Source of the DNA: JASGIT01 sp047601665
GTDB lineage: Bacteria; Pseudomonadota; Gammaproteobacteria; Burkholderiales; Burkholderiaceae_C
DNA length: 64,000 nucleotides
Assembly (NCBI GenBank): GCA_047601665.1
Contig: JASGIT010000001.1
Span: 1,240,001-1,304,000 of the forward strand
Direction of reading: 5' to 3'
Position numbers and translations under genes: made by a program. Shown here piece by piece: positions 41,880 to 49,813 of the stretch (the first letter of the stretch is position 1; each line of letters begins with the position of its first letter). The notes beneath the pieces were generated by a model that had not been told where the DNA came from, made no database searches, and saw nothing but the letters and a program-made list of their open reading frames with translations.

Positions 41880-42629
41880 TCAAATGGATTCGATGAGCAG
41901 CCGCTCGCCGTCCAGCCGCACCTGCGCGGGCTTGCCGAGCACGTCGGGGGGCAGCGCGGTTTCGCTGGTGCGGTAGATGCCGGCGACGGAGACGAGCTGC
42001 GGCTCCATGCAGGTGCTGAAGATGCGCGCGCTGGTGTCGCCGCGCGCGCCGGCGATGGCGCGGCCGCGCAGCGGGGCGTAGACGTGGATGTGGCCGTCGG
42101 CGATGACTTCGGCGCCGAAGTTGACGACGGCCATCACCACCAGGTCGGCGCCGCGCGCGTACACCTGCTGGCCCGAGCGCAGAGGCTTGGTCACCATGAC
42201 GGCGCCGGGGCCGGGCACGGGCACTTCCACCGGCACCTGCACTTCGCGCACCACTTCCTGCACCTCGGGCACGGGGGCGGCGGCGGGGCGCTGCGCCGCC
42301 TCGGGCGCGGCCACCAGGCCCACGCGGCGCGCGGCTTCCATCTGCGTGGGGTTGCCGCCGCGCACGGCCACGGGGCGGGTGCGGTAGCGGCGCAGCGTGG
42401 CGCTGAGGGCGGCGAAGTCGAGGTACTGGTCGGTGTCGCGCACGGCGGCCAGGTCGATCAGCACCGGGTCGTTGTCGAAGAAGTTGGGGTCGTCGCCCAG
42501 GCGCGCGGCCAGCTCGGCGGCCAGGGTGGCCGTGTCGGCGGTCTTGAGCACCACGGCCACCACGGGCAGTTGGGCGCTCTTGAGTTCGAAGCTGGTGGTG
42601 CGGGGCTGGCCCGCCGTGTCAACGGCCAT
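41880..42629 (-). CDS. minC: Septum site-determining inhibitor MinC
   Basis: MinC blocks FtsZ assembly away from mid-cell. The 249-residue product has an N-terminal FtsZ-binding domain (about residues 10-100), a Pro/Val/Glu-rich linker (about 125-150) and the C-terminal beta-helix with VYARGADLVVMAVVNFGAEV and the MinD-binding RGRAIAGARGD motif. I choose the ATG at 42629; an earlier in-frame ATG would add 34 residues not usual for the family. A repeat copy lies upstream, between minC and the TonB receptor stop. Confidence 0.96.
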   Translation of the reverse strand: MAVDTAGQPRTTSFELKSAQLPVVAVVLKTADTATLAAELAARLGDDPNFFDNDPVLIDLAAVRDTDQYLDFAALSATLRRYRTRPVAVRGGNPTQMEAARRVGLVAAPEAAQRPAAAPVPEVQEVVREVQVPVEVPVPGPGAVMVTKPLRSGQQVYARGADLVVMAVVNFGAEVIADGHIHVYAPLRGRAIAGARGDTSARIFSTCMEPQLVSVAGIYRTSETALPPDVLGKPAQVRLDGERLLIESI

Positions 42630-42757
42630 GGGAGAAGGTTCGCTTGAGAAAGCGCCTGGCGGGGCGCCGTGAGGGCCTGTGCCCAAAGCCGCGAAGTTTA
42701 CCGTGACCGCCCCCCGGGGCGGGGTGCGCATATGTCTCCAAACATTACAGGCCCTAC

Positions 42758-42812
42758 GGGCCCTCAGCCCGCTCCAGCCGTGCGCCCGCAGCTATCAAAA
42801 AAATAGTCTGCG
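42758..42812 (-). repeat. Palindromic repeat copy R10
   Basis: On the plus strand CCGCTCCAGCCGTGCGCCCG, then CAGCTATCAAAAAAATAG. A decayed copy lying after the TonB receptor stop and upstream of minC. Confidence 0.65.
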
Positions 42813-42823
42813 GGGGCTGGCGG

Positions 42824-44836
42824 TCACTTCCACTGGTACTGCAGCTGCACGTCCACGGTGCGGCTGCTGCCGTAGTAGCAGTAGAAGTCGCAGCCGCTCA
42901 CGTAGGTCTTGTTGGTGAGGTTGCGCGCGTTGAACTGCAGCGCCCAGGCGCGGCTGATGTCGTAGCGCACCATGAGGTCGAGCAGGGTGTAGGCGGCGAT
43001 CTTGCGGCCGGGGTAGTAGGCCTCGTCCACGGTGGAGCCGTTGTAGCGGGCGCCCGCGGCCACGGTGAGGTTGCCGCCGAAGCGGTGGCTGACCCACAGG
43101 CTGGCCTGGTTGCGCGGGATGAGCGGGGTGCGCAGGTTCTGGGTGACGCTCACGTCCTGGCGCGAGTTGTTGTGGGTGAACGAGGCCTTCACCGCCGTGC
43201 CGGGCTGGATGCGCAGGTCGGCCTGCAGTTCCAGGCCCCGGTTGGTGCGCTTGCCGATCTGGCGCTGGATGTTGGAGGCGTCCGCCGCGAGGGCATTCTT
43301 CTCCTGCAGGTCGAAGTAGGCCAGCGACATGGTGCCGCCGTTGAGCCACGCCGGCTCCAGCTTCACCCCGACCTCGGCCTGCCGGCCTTCATAGGGCTTG
43401 TAGGGGTTGTTGTTGCTGTCTACGCCCGCCGTGGGCTTGAACGATTCGGAATAGCTCGCGTACGGCGCCACGCCCAGTGGGCTGATGTACATGACGCCCG
43501 CGTTGAGGCTGTTGTGGCTGGCGTCATAGCCGCCCGCGGATTCGTTCTTGGCGTTGTCGTGCCGCAGGCCGGCGCTCAGGTTCCAGCGGCTGCCGATCTG
43601 CATCTGGGCCGCGGCGTAGGCGCCCCACTGGCGCAGGCGCTGCTCGTAGGGCGTGCTGCTCACGGTGAACGGCGCGCCGTACACCGGCGCGAACATGTCC
43701 AGGTTGGGCACGAGGCCGAAGCCGTTGTTCTGGCCGCCGGTGTCGGAGCGCAGGTAGTCCACGCCCACGGTGGGCTTGAGGGTGATGCCGTCGCCCAGGC
43801 GCAGCGTGCCGTTCAGGCGGTTGTCCAGGTAGTGGTTGCGGGTGCTGCCCTGGGTGAAGGTGTAGCCGCGCAGGGCTTGGCGGTTGTTGTCGGAGCCGTA
43901 GGCGAACACGTTCTGCTGGTCGAGCTCCAGGCGCGTGAACTTGTAGTTCTGCGTGAAGGTCCAGTCGTTGGAAAGGTCGTGGCGCAGTTGCCAGCCGGCG
44001 CTGGTCTGCGTGCGCTTGAGGTGGTCGAAGTCCGGCTCGCCCATGTTGGTGCGGCGGTCCACGCGGCCGTAGGGCGTGTCGATGATGGTGCCCCAGGCGG
44101 GCAGGAAGCCGTTGGTGGGCGTGCCGGTGTCGCGCTGCACGCTGCCCATCAGCGTGAGCGCGGTGCGCGGGCTGAATTCGATGGTGGCGCTGGGGGCGAG
44201 GTAGTAGCTGTCCATGCCGGTGCGCCGCTGCATACCGTCTTCCTTGCGGGCCTGCGCCACGATGCGGTAATAGACGGAGCCGTCGCTGTTGGCGATGCCG
44301 TTGTAGTCCACGCCCAGGCCGAGCTTGCCGAAGTTGCCCGTCTCGGCGTTCACGGTCAGCGCCTGTTCCTTGTGCGGGCGCTTGGTCACGAGGTTGACCA
44401 CGCCGCCCGTGTTCGCCGCGCCGAACACCAGCGAGTTGGCGCCCTTGACGACCTCGACCGATTCGACGCCGAACAGTTCCGGCTTCCAGACGAAGTAGCC
44501 GTTGGGCGTGGTGGGCGTGCCGTCGAGCGCGGTGGAGGCGTCGAAGCCGCGGATCTTGAACCAGTCCACCTTGTTGTCCCCGCCGAAGGGCTCGCTGACG
44601 ATGCCGGCCTGGTACTGCAGCGCCTGGTCGAGCTTGCGCGCGCCCTGCGCGTCGATGGCGTCGCGCTGGATGAGCGCGCTGGAGTTGGGCGCGTAGAAAT
44701 CCAGGCTCTGCAGCCGATCCACCGTGCCGATGACGGTCACGGTATCCATGGTCTTGTCCGCGCCGCTTTGCGCCTGCGCGGACTGTGTGGCGGCCAGCGC
44801 CGCGCAGGCCACTGGCAAAAGGATGAAACGTTTCAT
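42824..44836 (-). CDS. TonB-dependent siderophore receptor
   Basis: A 670-residue outer-membrane receptor that imports a ferric siderophore using TonB energy. It has a signal peptide (cut near AQAQS, residue 23), a plug domain (about 45-155: IRGFDASTALDG, VEVVKGANSLVFG, GGVVNLVTKRP) and a 22-strand barrel to the C-terminus, which ends YQWK rather than in Phe. A Fur box overlaps the probable promoter 130 bases upstream, with a repeat copy in the leader between, so it should be derepressed under iron starvation. The siderophore cannot be told. Confidence 0.95.
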   Translation of the reverse strand: MKRFILLPVACAALAATQSAQAQSGADKTMDTVTVIGTVDRLQSLDFYAPNSSALIQRDAIDAQGARKLDQALQYQAGIVSEPFGGDNKVDWFKIRGFDASTALDGTPTTPNGYFVWKPELFGVESVEVVKGANSLVFGAANTGGVVNLVTKRPHKEQALTVNAETGNFGKLGLGVDYNGIANSDGSVYYRIVAQARKEDGMQRRTGMDSYYLAPSATIEFSPRTALTLMGSVQRDTGTPTNGFLPAWGTIIDTPYGRVDRRTNMGEPDFDHLKRTQTSAGWQLRHDLSNDWTFTQNYKFTRLELDQQNVFAYGSDNNRQALRGYTFTQGSTRNHYLDNRLNGTLRLGDGITLKPTVGVDYLRSDTGGQNNGFGLVPNLDMFAPVYGAPFTVSSTPYEQRLRQWGAYAAAQMQIGSRWNLSAGLRHDNAKNESAGGYDASHNSLNAGVMYISPLGVAPYASYSESFKPTAGVDSNNNPYKPYEGRQAEVGVKLEPAWLNGGTMSLAYFDLQEKNALAADASNIQRQIGKRTNRGLELQADLRIQPGTAVKASFTHNNSRQDVSVTQNLRTPLIPRNQASLWVSHRFGGNLTVAAGARYNGSTVDEAYYPGRKIAAYTLLDLMVRYDISRAWALQFNARNLTNKTYVSGCDFYCYYGSSRTVDVQLQYQWK

Positions 44837-44858
44837 GGTGTGCCTCTGTTGTGTATCA

Positions 44859-44915
44859 AATTGGCCTGCAGCGCTTGTCCATCAAGCGCTGGCAGCTATT
44901 TATTCGGTAGCAATT
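44859..44915 (-). repeat. Palindromic repeat copy R11 in the receptor leader
   Basis: On the plus strand GGCCTGCAGCGCTTGTCC, then ATCAAGCGCTGGCAGCTATT. The core is intact. It lies in the presumed 5' untranslated region of the TonB receptor, between its Fur-box promoter and start codon. Confidence 0.85.
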
Positions 44916-44967
44916 CAGCGCGCGCGTCCCCGCAGTTCGCGTCCGCGCATGGCATTTTTGATTGAAT

Positions 44968-44996
44968 TTGATAATGATTCTTATTATTTTACGCAA
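44968..44996 (-). promoter_or_regulatory. Fur-controlled promoter of the TonB receptor
   Basis: GATAATGATTCTTATTATT (44970-44988, plus strand) matches the 19-bp Fur-box consensus at 15 positions. On the minus strand TTGCGT (44991-44996) and TATCAA (44968-44973) lie 17 bases apart as -35 and -10 elements, so the Fur box covers the spacer and most of the -10. Bound Fur-iron would block transcription. Confidence 0.8.
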
Positions 44997-45000
44997 TCAA

Positions 45001-45055
45001 GAAAAAACCGAAACAACCCGCAGAGGCGGCAGAGGCTGCAGGCTCAGAGTTTCGG
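45001..45055 (-). terminator. Terminator of pssA
   Basis: On the minus strand CCGAAAC (in the last codons of pssA) pairs with GTTTCGG, enclosing a smaller CCGC/GCGG stem, and is followed by TTTTTTC. It separates pssA from the TonB receptor promoter. Confidence 0.6.
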
Positions 45056-45667
45056 GATGCGGATGCGGCTGATCATCAGCGAGCCGGACAGCGCGAACAG
45101 CAGCACCAGCGGGTGCAGCGTGAAGCCGCCGATCGCCACGTCGCCGAACCACAGGTGGTCACGCAGCGCGCCCATCGACGCGGCCAGCGCCAGCAGCGCC
45201 ACGAGCACGATGGAGGTGGGGATGGGCGTGCCCTCGAAGTACTTGACCTTGCCCGAGCCGCCCGACAGGCTCTCCGCCGTGACGTTGAAGCGCGCAAGGC
45301 GCGACACGCCGCAGGCGACGAAGTAGGCCAGCACCACGCGGTCGTACAGCCCCTGCATCCCGCAGCCGTAGGCGATGACGGCGGGCGCGACGCCGAACGA
45401 GATCACGTCGGCCAGCGAGTCCAATTCGCGCCCCATGGCCGAGCTTTTCTGGCGCCAGCGCGCGATGCGGCCGTCGAGCACGTCGAACACCAGCGCCGCG
45501 AGCACCAGCGCGCACGCGAAGTAGACGTGGCGCACGTCGTGGTTCTCGATGTAGCTGAGGGTGGAGAACAGCGCCCCCACGCCGCACACGGCGTTGCCCA
45601 GCGTGAACCAGTCCGCGAGGTGGAACTCGCGGATCATCGAGAAGCGTTTCGGGGGAGTGCGATTCAT
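45044..45667 (-). CDS. pssA: CDP-diacylglycerol-serine O-phosphatidyltransferase
   Basis: PssA makes phosphatidylserine, precursor of phosphatidylethanolamine, from CDP-diacylglycerol and serine. The 207-residue membrane protein has the CDP-alcohol phosphatidyltransferase signature complete: Asp62, Asp65-Gly66, Ala69-Arg70, Gly79, Asp83, Asp87. Several transmembrane helices follow. Length and the ESLSGGSGKVKYFEGTPIP segment fit the membrane-type (subclass II) enzyme. An internal ATG (45637) is an alternative start. It is ten bases downstream of the acetoacetyl-CoA synthetase gene. Confidence 0.9.
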   Translation of the reverse strand: MNRTPPKRFSMIREFHLADWFTLGNAVCGVGALFSTLSYIENHDVRHVYFACALVLAALVFDVLDGRIARWRQKSSAMGRELDSLADVISFGVAPAVIAYGCGMQGLYDRVVLAYFVACGVSRLARFNVTAESLSGGSGKVKYFEGTPIPTSIVLVALLALAASMGALRDHLWFGDVAIGGFTLHPLVLLFALSGSLMISRIRIPKL

Positions 45668-45676
45668 GTAGCCCGA

Positions 45677-47743
45677 TTATGGAGCGGCGGACCGTGCCCT
45701 TTCTGCAGCGAATTGCACGTACCACGCGAGGCAGCCAGGGTTGGCCATGGCGTCCTGGTTCACCACTTTCTCGATCGGCTGGCCCAGCAGCAGCTTCTTG
45801 ATCGGCAGCTCCTGCTTCTTGCCGCTGAGCGTGCGCGGCACCTCGGCCACCTGCAGGATGTCGTCGGGCACGAAGCGCGGCGACAGCGCGGTGCGGATGG
45901 CGGCGTTGATGCGCGCGCGCAGGGCGTCGTCGAGCGCCACGCCGTCGCGCAGCACGACGAACAGCGGCATGTAGCTGTCGCGGCCCAGGTATTCGAGGTC
46001 TACCACCAGGCTGTCGAGCACCTCGGGCAGGGCCTCGACGGCGCTGTAGATCTCGCTCGTGCCCATGCGCAGGCCGTGGCGGTTGATGGTGGCGTCGCTG
46101 CGGCCATAGATGGTGCAGCCGCCCTGGCTGCCGATCTGCAGCCAGTCGCCATGCCGCCAGACCGCGCCCATGCTGGCGGGGCCATCGCCGCCGCCGGGTT
46201 GGCGGCCCTGGCCGGGCGGGTACATGTCGAAATAACTGGACAGGTAGCGCGCGCCGTCCTTGTCGCCCCAGAGGTACAGCGGCATGGAGGGAATGGGCTG
46301 GGTGCAGACCAGTTCGCCCACGGCGTCCATCACGGTGCGGCCCTCGGCGTCCCAGGCCTCCACCGCCGAGCCCAGGCTGCGGCACTGCATCACGCCGGGC
46401 GTTTGCGGCAGTTCGCGGTGGCCACCGAGGAAGGAGCCCGCGAAGTCGGTGCCGCCCGAGATGTTGTTCCACCAGATGCCGGGCGTGCCGATGCGCTCGA
46501 ACTGCGCCGTGCCCCACTGCTGCACCTCGGGCGACAGGGGCGAGCCGGTGCTGCCCAGGCAGCGGATGCGCGTGAGGTCGCCGCAGTCTTGCAGGTCGAT
46601 GCCGGCCTTCATGCAGTTGGCGTAGAAAGCCGCGCCCGCGCCGAAGTGGGTGATGCCCGTTTCCGCCGCGAAGCGCCAGAGCGTGCCCCAGTCGGGCCGC
46701 TCCTTGCTGCCGCCGGGGTTGCCGTCGAAGATCACGCAGGTGGTGCCGCTGAGCAGGCCGTTGAACTGCGCGTTCCACATCACCCAGCCGGTGGAGCTGT
46801 ACCAGTGGAAGCGCTCGCCCCAGCTGTTCGGGTCGTAGCTGCAGCCCACGTCGTAGTGCAGGCCGCCGAGCTTGGTCGCCACCAGCAACATGCCGCCGTG
46901 GCCGTGCACGATGGGCTTGGGCAGGCCGGTGGTGCCGCTGGAGTAGACGATCCACAGCGGGTGGTCGAACGGCAGCCACACCGGCTCGAAAGCCGCCACT
47001 TCGGCATCGTTTCGGGCCGTAGCGCTTATCCAGTCTGCGCTACCAGCTATTTTTTTGGAAGCATCGAGGTTGTTCACCAGCACCGTGTGGGTGACGGAGG
47101 GCAGCGCGGCGCGCAGCTCCTCGACCACGCCGGTGCGGTCCAGGTCGCGCCCACCGTAGGTCACGCCGTCCACGGCGATCAGCGCCTTGGGCGCGATCTG
47201 GCGGAAGCGGTCGAGCACGGCGGCCGCGCCCATGTCGGGCGCGCAGATGCTCCACACCGCGCCCAGGCTCGCCGTGGCCAGCAGCGCCACCATGGCCTCG
47301 GGGATGTTGGGCAGGTAGGCCGCCACGCGGTCGCCCGGCTGCACGCCCTGGGCCCGCAGGTGCAGCGCCAGCGCCGCCGCCTGCCGCCGCAGTTCGGGCC
47401 ACGACAGTTCGCGGTGCTGCCCTTTCTCATTGCGGCTGACGATGGCCGGGAAGCCCGCCGCGTGCGCCGCCTCCACATGCCGCAGCGCCTGCCGCGCGTA
47501 GTTGACCTGCGCGCCCGGGAACCAGCGCGCGCCAGGCATCCGGTTGTCGGCCAGCACCGCGGTGTGCGGCGTGGGCGATTGCAGGTCGAAGTAATCCCAG
47601 ATGCTTTGCCAGAAGGCGTCCAGGTCGGTGACGGACCAGCGCCAGAGGTCGTCGTAGGTGACGAACGTCAGGCCGCGCTCGCGCGCCAGCCAGTCCTGGT
47701 AGAGGCGGATGCGAGGGGTGAAAGGGGGGGTTGTTGTCTCCAT
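45677..47743 (-). CDS. Acetoacetate-CoA ligase
   Basis: A 688-residue ANL-family enzyme activating acetoacetate (or a related short acid) to its CoA ester. It has an N-terminal ACS-type domain (LWRWSVTDLDAFWQSIWDYF), the P-loop IVYSSGTTGLPKPIVHGHGG, the WMMW-like TGWVMWNA motif typical of acetoacetyl-CoA synthetases, and a C-terminal lid ending GKKQELPIKKLL, whose lysine is the acylation target. Residues about 227-245 (DASKKIAGSADWISATA) are encoded by repeat copy R12 inserted in frame, so the enzyme is slightly longer than usual (about 650). It would serve ketone body or acetoacetate use, such as that released by fumarylacetoacetase. Confidence 0.9.
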   Translation of the reverse strand: METTTPPFTPRIRLYQDWLARERGLTFVTYDDLWRWSVTDLDAFWQSIWDYFDLQSPTPHTAVLADNRMPGARWFPGAQVNYARQALRHVEAAHAAGFPAIVSRNEKGQHRELSWPELRRQAAALALHLRAQGVQPGDRVAAYLPNIPEAMVALLATASLGAVWSICAPDMGAAAVLDRFRQIAPKALIAVDGVTYGGRDLDRTGVVEELRAALPSVTHTVLVNNLDASKKIAGSADWISATARNDAEVAAFEPVWLPFDHPLWIVYSSGTTGLPKPIVHGHGGMLLVATKLGGLHYDVGCSYDPNSWGERFHWYSSTGWVMWNAQFNGLLSGTTCVIFDGNPGGSKERPDWGTLWRFAAETGITHFGAGAAFYANCMKAGIDLQDCGDLTRIRCLGSTGSPLSPEVQQWGTAQFERIGTPGIWWNNISGGTDFAGSFLGGHRELPQTPGVMQCRSLGSAVEAWDAEGRTVMDAVGELVCTQPIPSMPLYLWGDKDGARYLSSYFDMYPPGQGRQPGGGDGPASMGAVWRHGDWLQIGSQGGCTIYGRSDATINRHGLRMGTSEIYSAVEALPEVLDSLVVDLEYLGRDSYMPLFVVLRDGVALDDALRARINAAIRTALSPRFVPDDILQVAEVPRTLSGKKQELPIKKLLLGQPIEKVVNQDAMANPGCLAWYVQFAAERARSAAP
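47011..47063 (-). repeat. Palindromic repeat copy R12 inside a coding sequence
   Basis: On the plus strand AGCGCTTATCCAGTCTGCGC, then TACCAGCTATTTTTTTGG. It lies wholly within the acetoacetate-CoA ligase gene and keeps its frame. It is read in the same orientation and frame as the copy that ends the indolepyruvate oxidoreductase gene. Confidence 0.75.
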
Positions 47744-47817
47744 GGGATGCAGCGTAGCAGGCGCTGCGGCCCCAACCGGGATAATCGTCCACCCGCGTCC
47801 CCGTCCCGCCGCCCCGC

Positions 47818-49734
47818 ATGTCCGCCGCCCCGCCCCGCGTGCTCGCCGTCATCCCGCCGATGACGCAGCTCAACACGCCCTACCCCTCCACCGCCTACCT
47901 CACGGGCTTCCTGCGCTCGCGCGGCGTGGCGGCGTTCCAGGAAGACCTGGCGATCGCGCTGGTGCTGCGCCTGCTCTCGCGCGAAGGGCTGGCGCAAGCC
48001 ATCGACCGCGCGCAGGCGCTGCCCGCGCAGGAGCGCAGCCCCGCCGTGCAGTCCTTCCTCGCGCAGCGGGACCGCTACCTCGCCACCATCGGCCCCGTGA
48101 TCGCCTTCCTGCAGGGGCGCGACGGCACGCTGGCGCACCGCATTGCCTCACGCGCCTGGCTGCCCGAGGGGCCGCGCTTCGCATCGCTCGACGTGTTCGA
48201 GGACGACGGCAGCGGCGACCCGCTGGGCTGGGCCTTCGGCGCGCTGGGCCTCTCGGACAAGGCCAAGCACCTGGCCACGCTCTACCTGAACGACCTGGCC
48301 GACGTGCTGCGCGACGCGGTGGACCCGCGCTTCGAGTTCGTGCGCTACGCCGAATCGCTCGCGGGCAGCCAGCCGACTTTTAATCCGTTGGCCGAGGCAT
48401 TGGCCGCCCTGCCCACGCTGGTGGACGAGGCGCTGCAAACCCTCACGCTGGAGGCGGTGGAACGCCACCAGCCCACCGTGGTGCTGCTGTCCGTGCCCTT
48501 CCCCGGCTCGGTGTACGGCGCGTTCCGCATCGCGCAGGCCATCAAAGCGCGGCATCCGCACGTCGTCACCGTGCTGGGCGGCGGCTTCGTCAACACCGAA
48601 CTGCGCGAACTCAGCGATGCGCGCGTGTTCGATTTCTTCGACTACGTGACGCTGGACGCGGGCGAGCGCCCGCTGCTCGCGCTGCTGGAACACCTGCAAG
48701 GCCAGCGCGGCCCGTCGCGCCTGGTGCGCACCTTCGTGCGCGAGGGCGGCGCGGTGCGCTACGTGAACATGATGGAAGCCGACGTGGCCTTCGCCGAAGT
48801 CGGCACGCCCACGTGGGACGGGCTGCCGCTTTCCGACTACCTCTCGCTGCTCGACATGCTCAACCCCATGCACCGGCTGTGGAGCGACGGGCGCTGGAAC
48901 AAGCTGACCGTGGCGCACGGCTGCTACTGGAAGAAGTGCAGCTTCTGCGACGTGGGCCTGGACTACATCGGCCGCTACGAGGGCGCGAGCGCCGCCGTGC
49001 TGGCCGACCGCATCGACGCCATCGTGGCCGAAACGGGGCAGACGGGTTTCCATTTCGTCGATGAAGCCGCGCCGCCCAAGGCGTTGAAGAGCCTGGCGCA
49101 GGAACTAATCGCGCGCGGCACGGGCATCTCGTGGTGGGGCAATGTGCGGTTCGAGAAGACCTTCACGCCCGGCCTGGCCGAACTGCTGGCCGACAGCGGC
49201 TGCATCGCCATCTCAGGCGGGCTGGAGGTCGCGTCCGACCGGCTGCTGGACCTGATGAAAAAAGGCGTCTCCGTCGACCAGGTGGCGCGCGTGACCAAGG
49301 CTTTCGCCGACGCGGGCATCCTCGTGCACGCTTATCTGATGTACGGCTTTCCAACCCAGACGGTGCAGGACACGGTGGACGCGCTCGAATACGTGCGCCA
49401 GCTGTTCGCCAACGGCTGCATCCAGAGCGGCTTCTTCCACCGCTTCGCCTGCACCGTGCATTCGCCCGTGGGCCAGAGCCCCGGGGAATACGGCATCACC
49501 CTGCACCCGCTGCCGCCGGGCGGCTTCGCCAGGAACGACGTGGCCTTCACCGACCCCACGGGCGTGGACCATGACGCGCTGGGCGCGGGCCTGAAGAAGG
49601 CCATCTACAACTACATGCACGGCATCGGGCTGGAAGAGGACGTGCGGATGTGGTTCCCATTCAAGGTGCCCAAGACCACGGTGCGGCGCGACCGCATCGC
49701 GCGTGCGCTGGGCGTGCGGCAACTCCTGTTTTGA
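47818..49734 (+). CDS. B12-binding domain radical SAM protein
   Basis: A 638-residue protein with an N-terminal cobalamin-binding-like domain (about residues 1-310, including VVLLSVPFPGSVYGAFRIAQ and VTVLGGGFVN) and a radical SAM domain. The cluster cysteines are Cys369, Cys374 and Cys377 (HGCYWKKCSFCD), a CX4CX2C spacing instead of the canonical CX3CX2C. Class B radical SAM enzymes of this build do methylations or rearrangements of unreactive carbons. The substrate is unknown, and no biosynthetic cluster surrounds it. It is divergent from the acetoacetate-CoA ligase gene. The stop TGA opens repeat copy R13. Confidence 0.9.
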   Translation: MSAAPPRVLAVIPPMTQLNTPYPSTAYLTGFLRSRGVAAFQEDLAIALVLRLLSREGLAQAIDRAQALPAQERSPAVQSFLAQRDRYLATIGPVIAFLQGRDGTLAHRIASRAWLPEGPRFASLDVFEDDGSGDPLGWAFGALGLSDKAKHLATLYLNDLADVLRDAVDPRFEFVRYAESLAGSQPTFNPLAEALAALPTLVDEALQTLTLEAVERHQPTVVLLSVPFPGSVYGAFRIAQAIKARHPHVVTVLGGGFVNTELRELSDARVFDFFDYVTLDAGERPLLALLEHLQGQRGPSRLVRTFVREGGAVRYVNMMEADVAFAEVGTPTWDGLPLSDYLSLLDMLNPMHRLWSDGRWNKLTVAHGCYWKKCSFCDVGLDYIGRYEGASAAVLADRIDAIVAETGQTGFHFVDEAAPPKALKSLAQELIARGTGISWWGNVRFEKTFTPGLAELLADSGCIAISGGLEVASDRLLDLMKKGVSVDQVARVTKAFADAGILVHAYLMYGFPTQTVQDTVDALEYVRQLFANGCIQSGFFHRFACTVHSPVGQSPGEYGITLHPLPPGGFARNDVAFTDPTGVDHDALGAGLKKAIYNYMHGIGLEEDVRMWFPFKVPKTTVRRDRIARALGVRQLLF

Positions 49735-49783
49735 TAGCTACCAGCGCTCACTCCATAAGCGCTGGAGGCTTATTTGACCTCTA
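49731..49783 (+). repeat. Palindromic repeat copy R13
   Basis: TTTTGATAGCTACCAGCGCT, then ATAAGCGCTGGAGGCTTATT. It contains the stop codon of the radical SAM gene and fills the gap to the permease gene. Confidence 0.85.
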
Positions 49784-49813
49784 GAATCCGGGTTTTCACC
49801 CAAGGAGAGAAGC

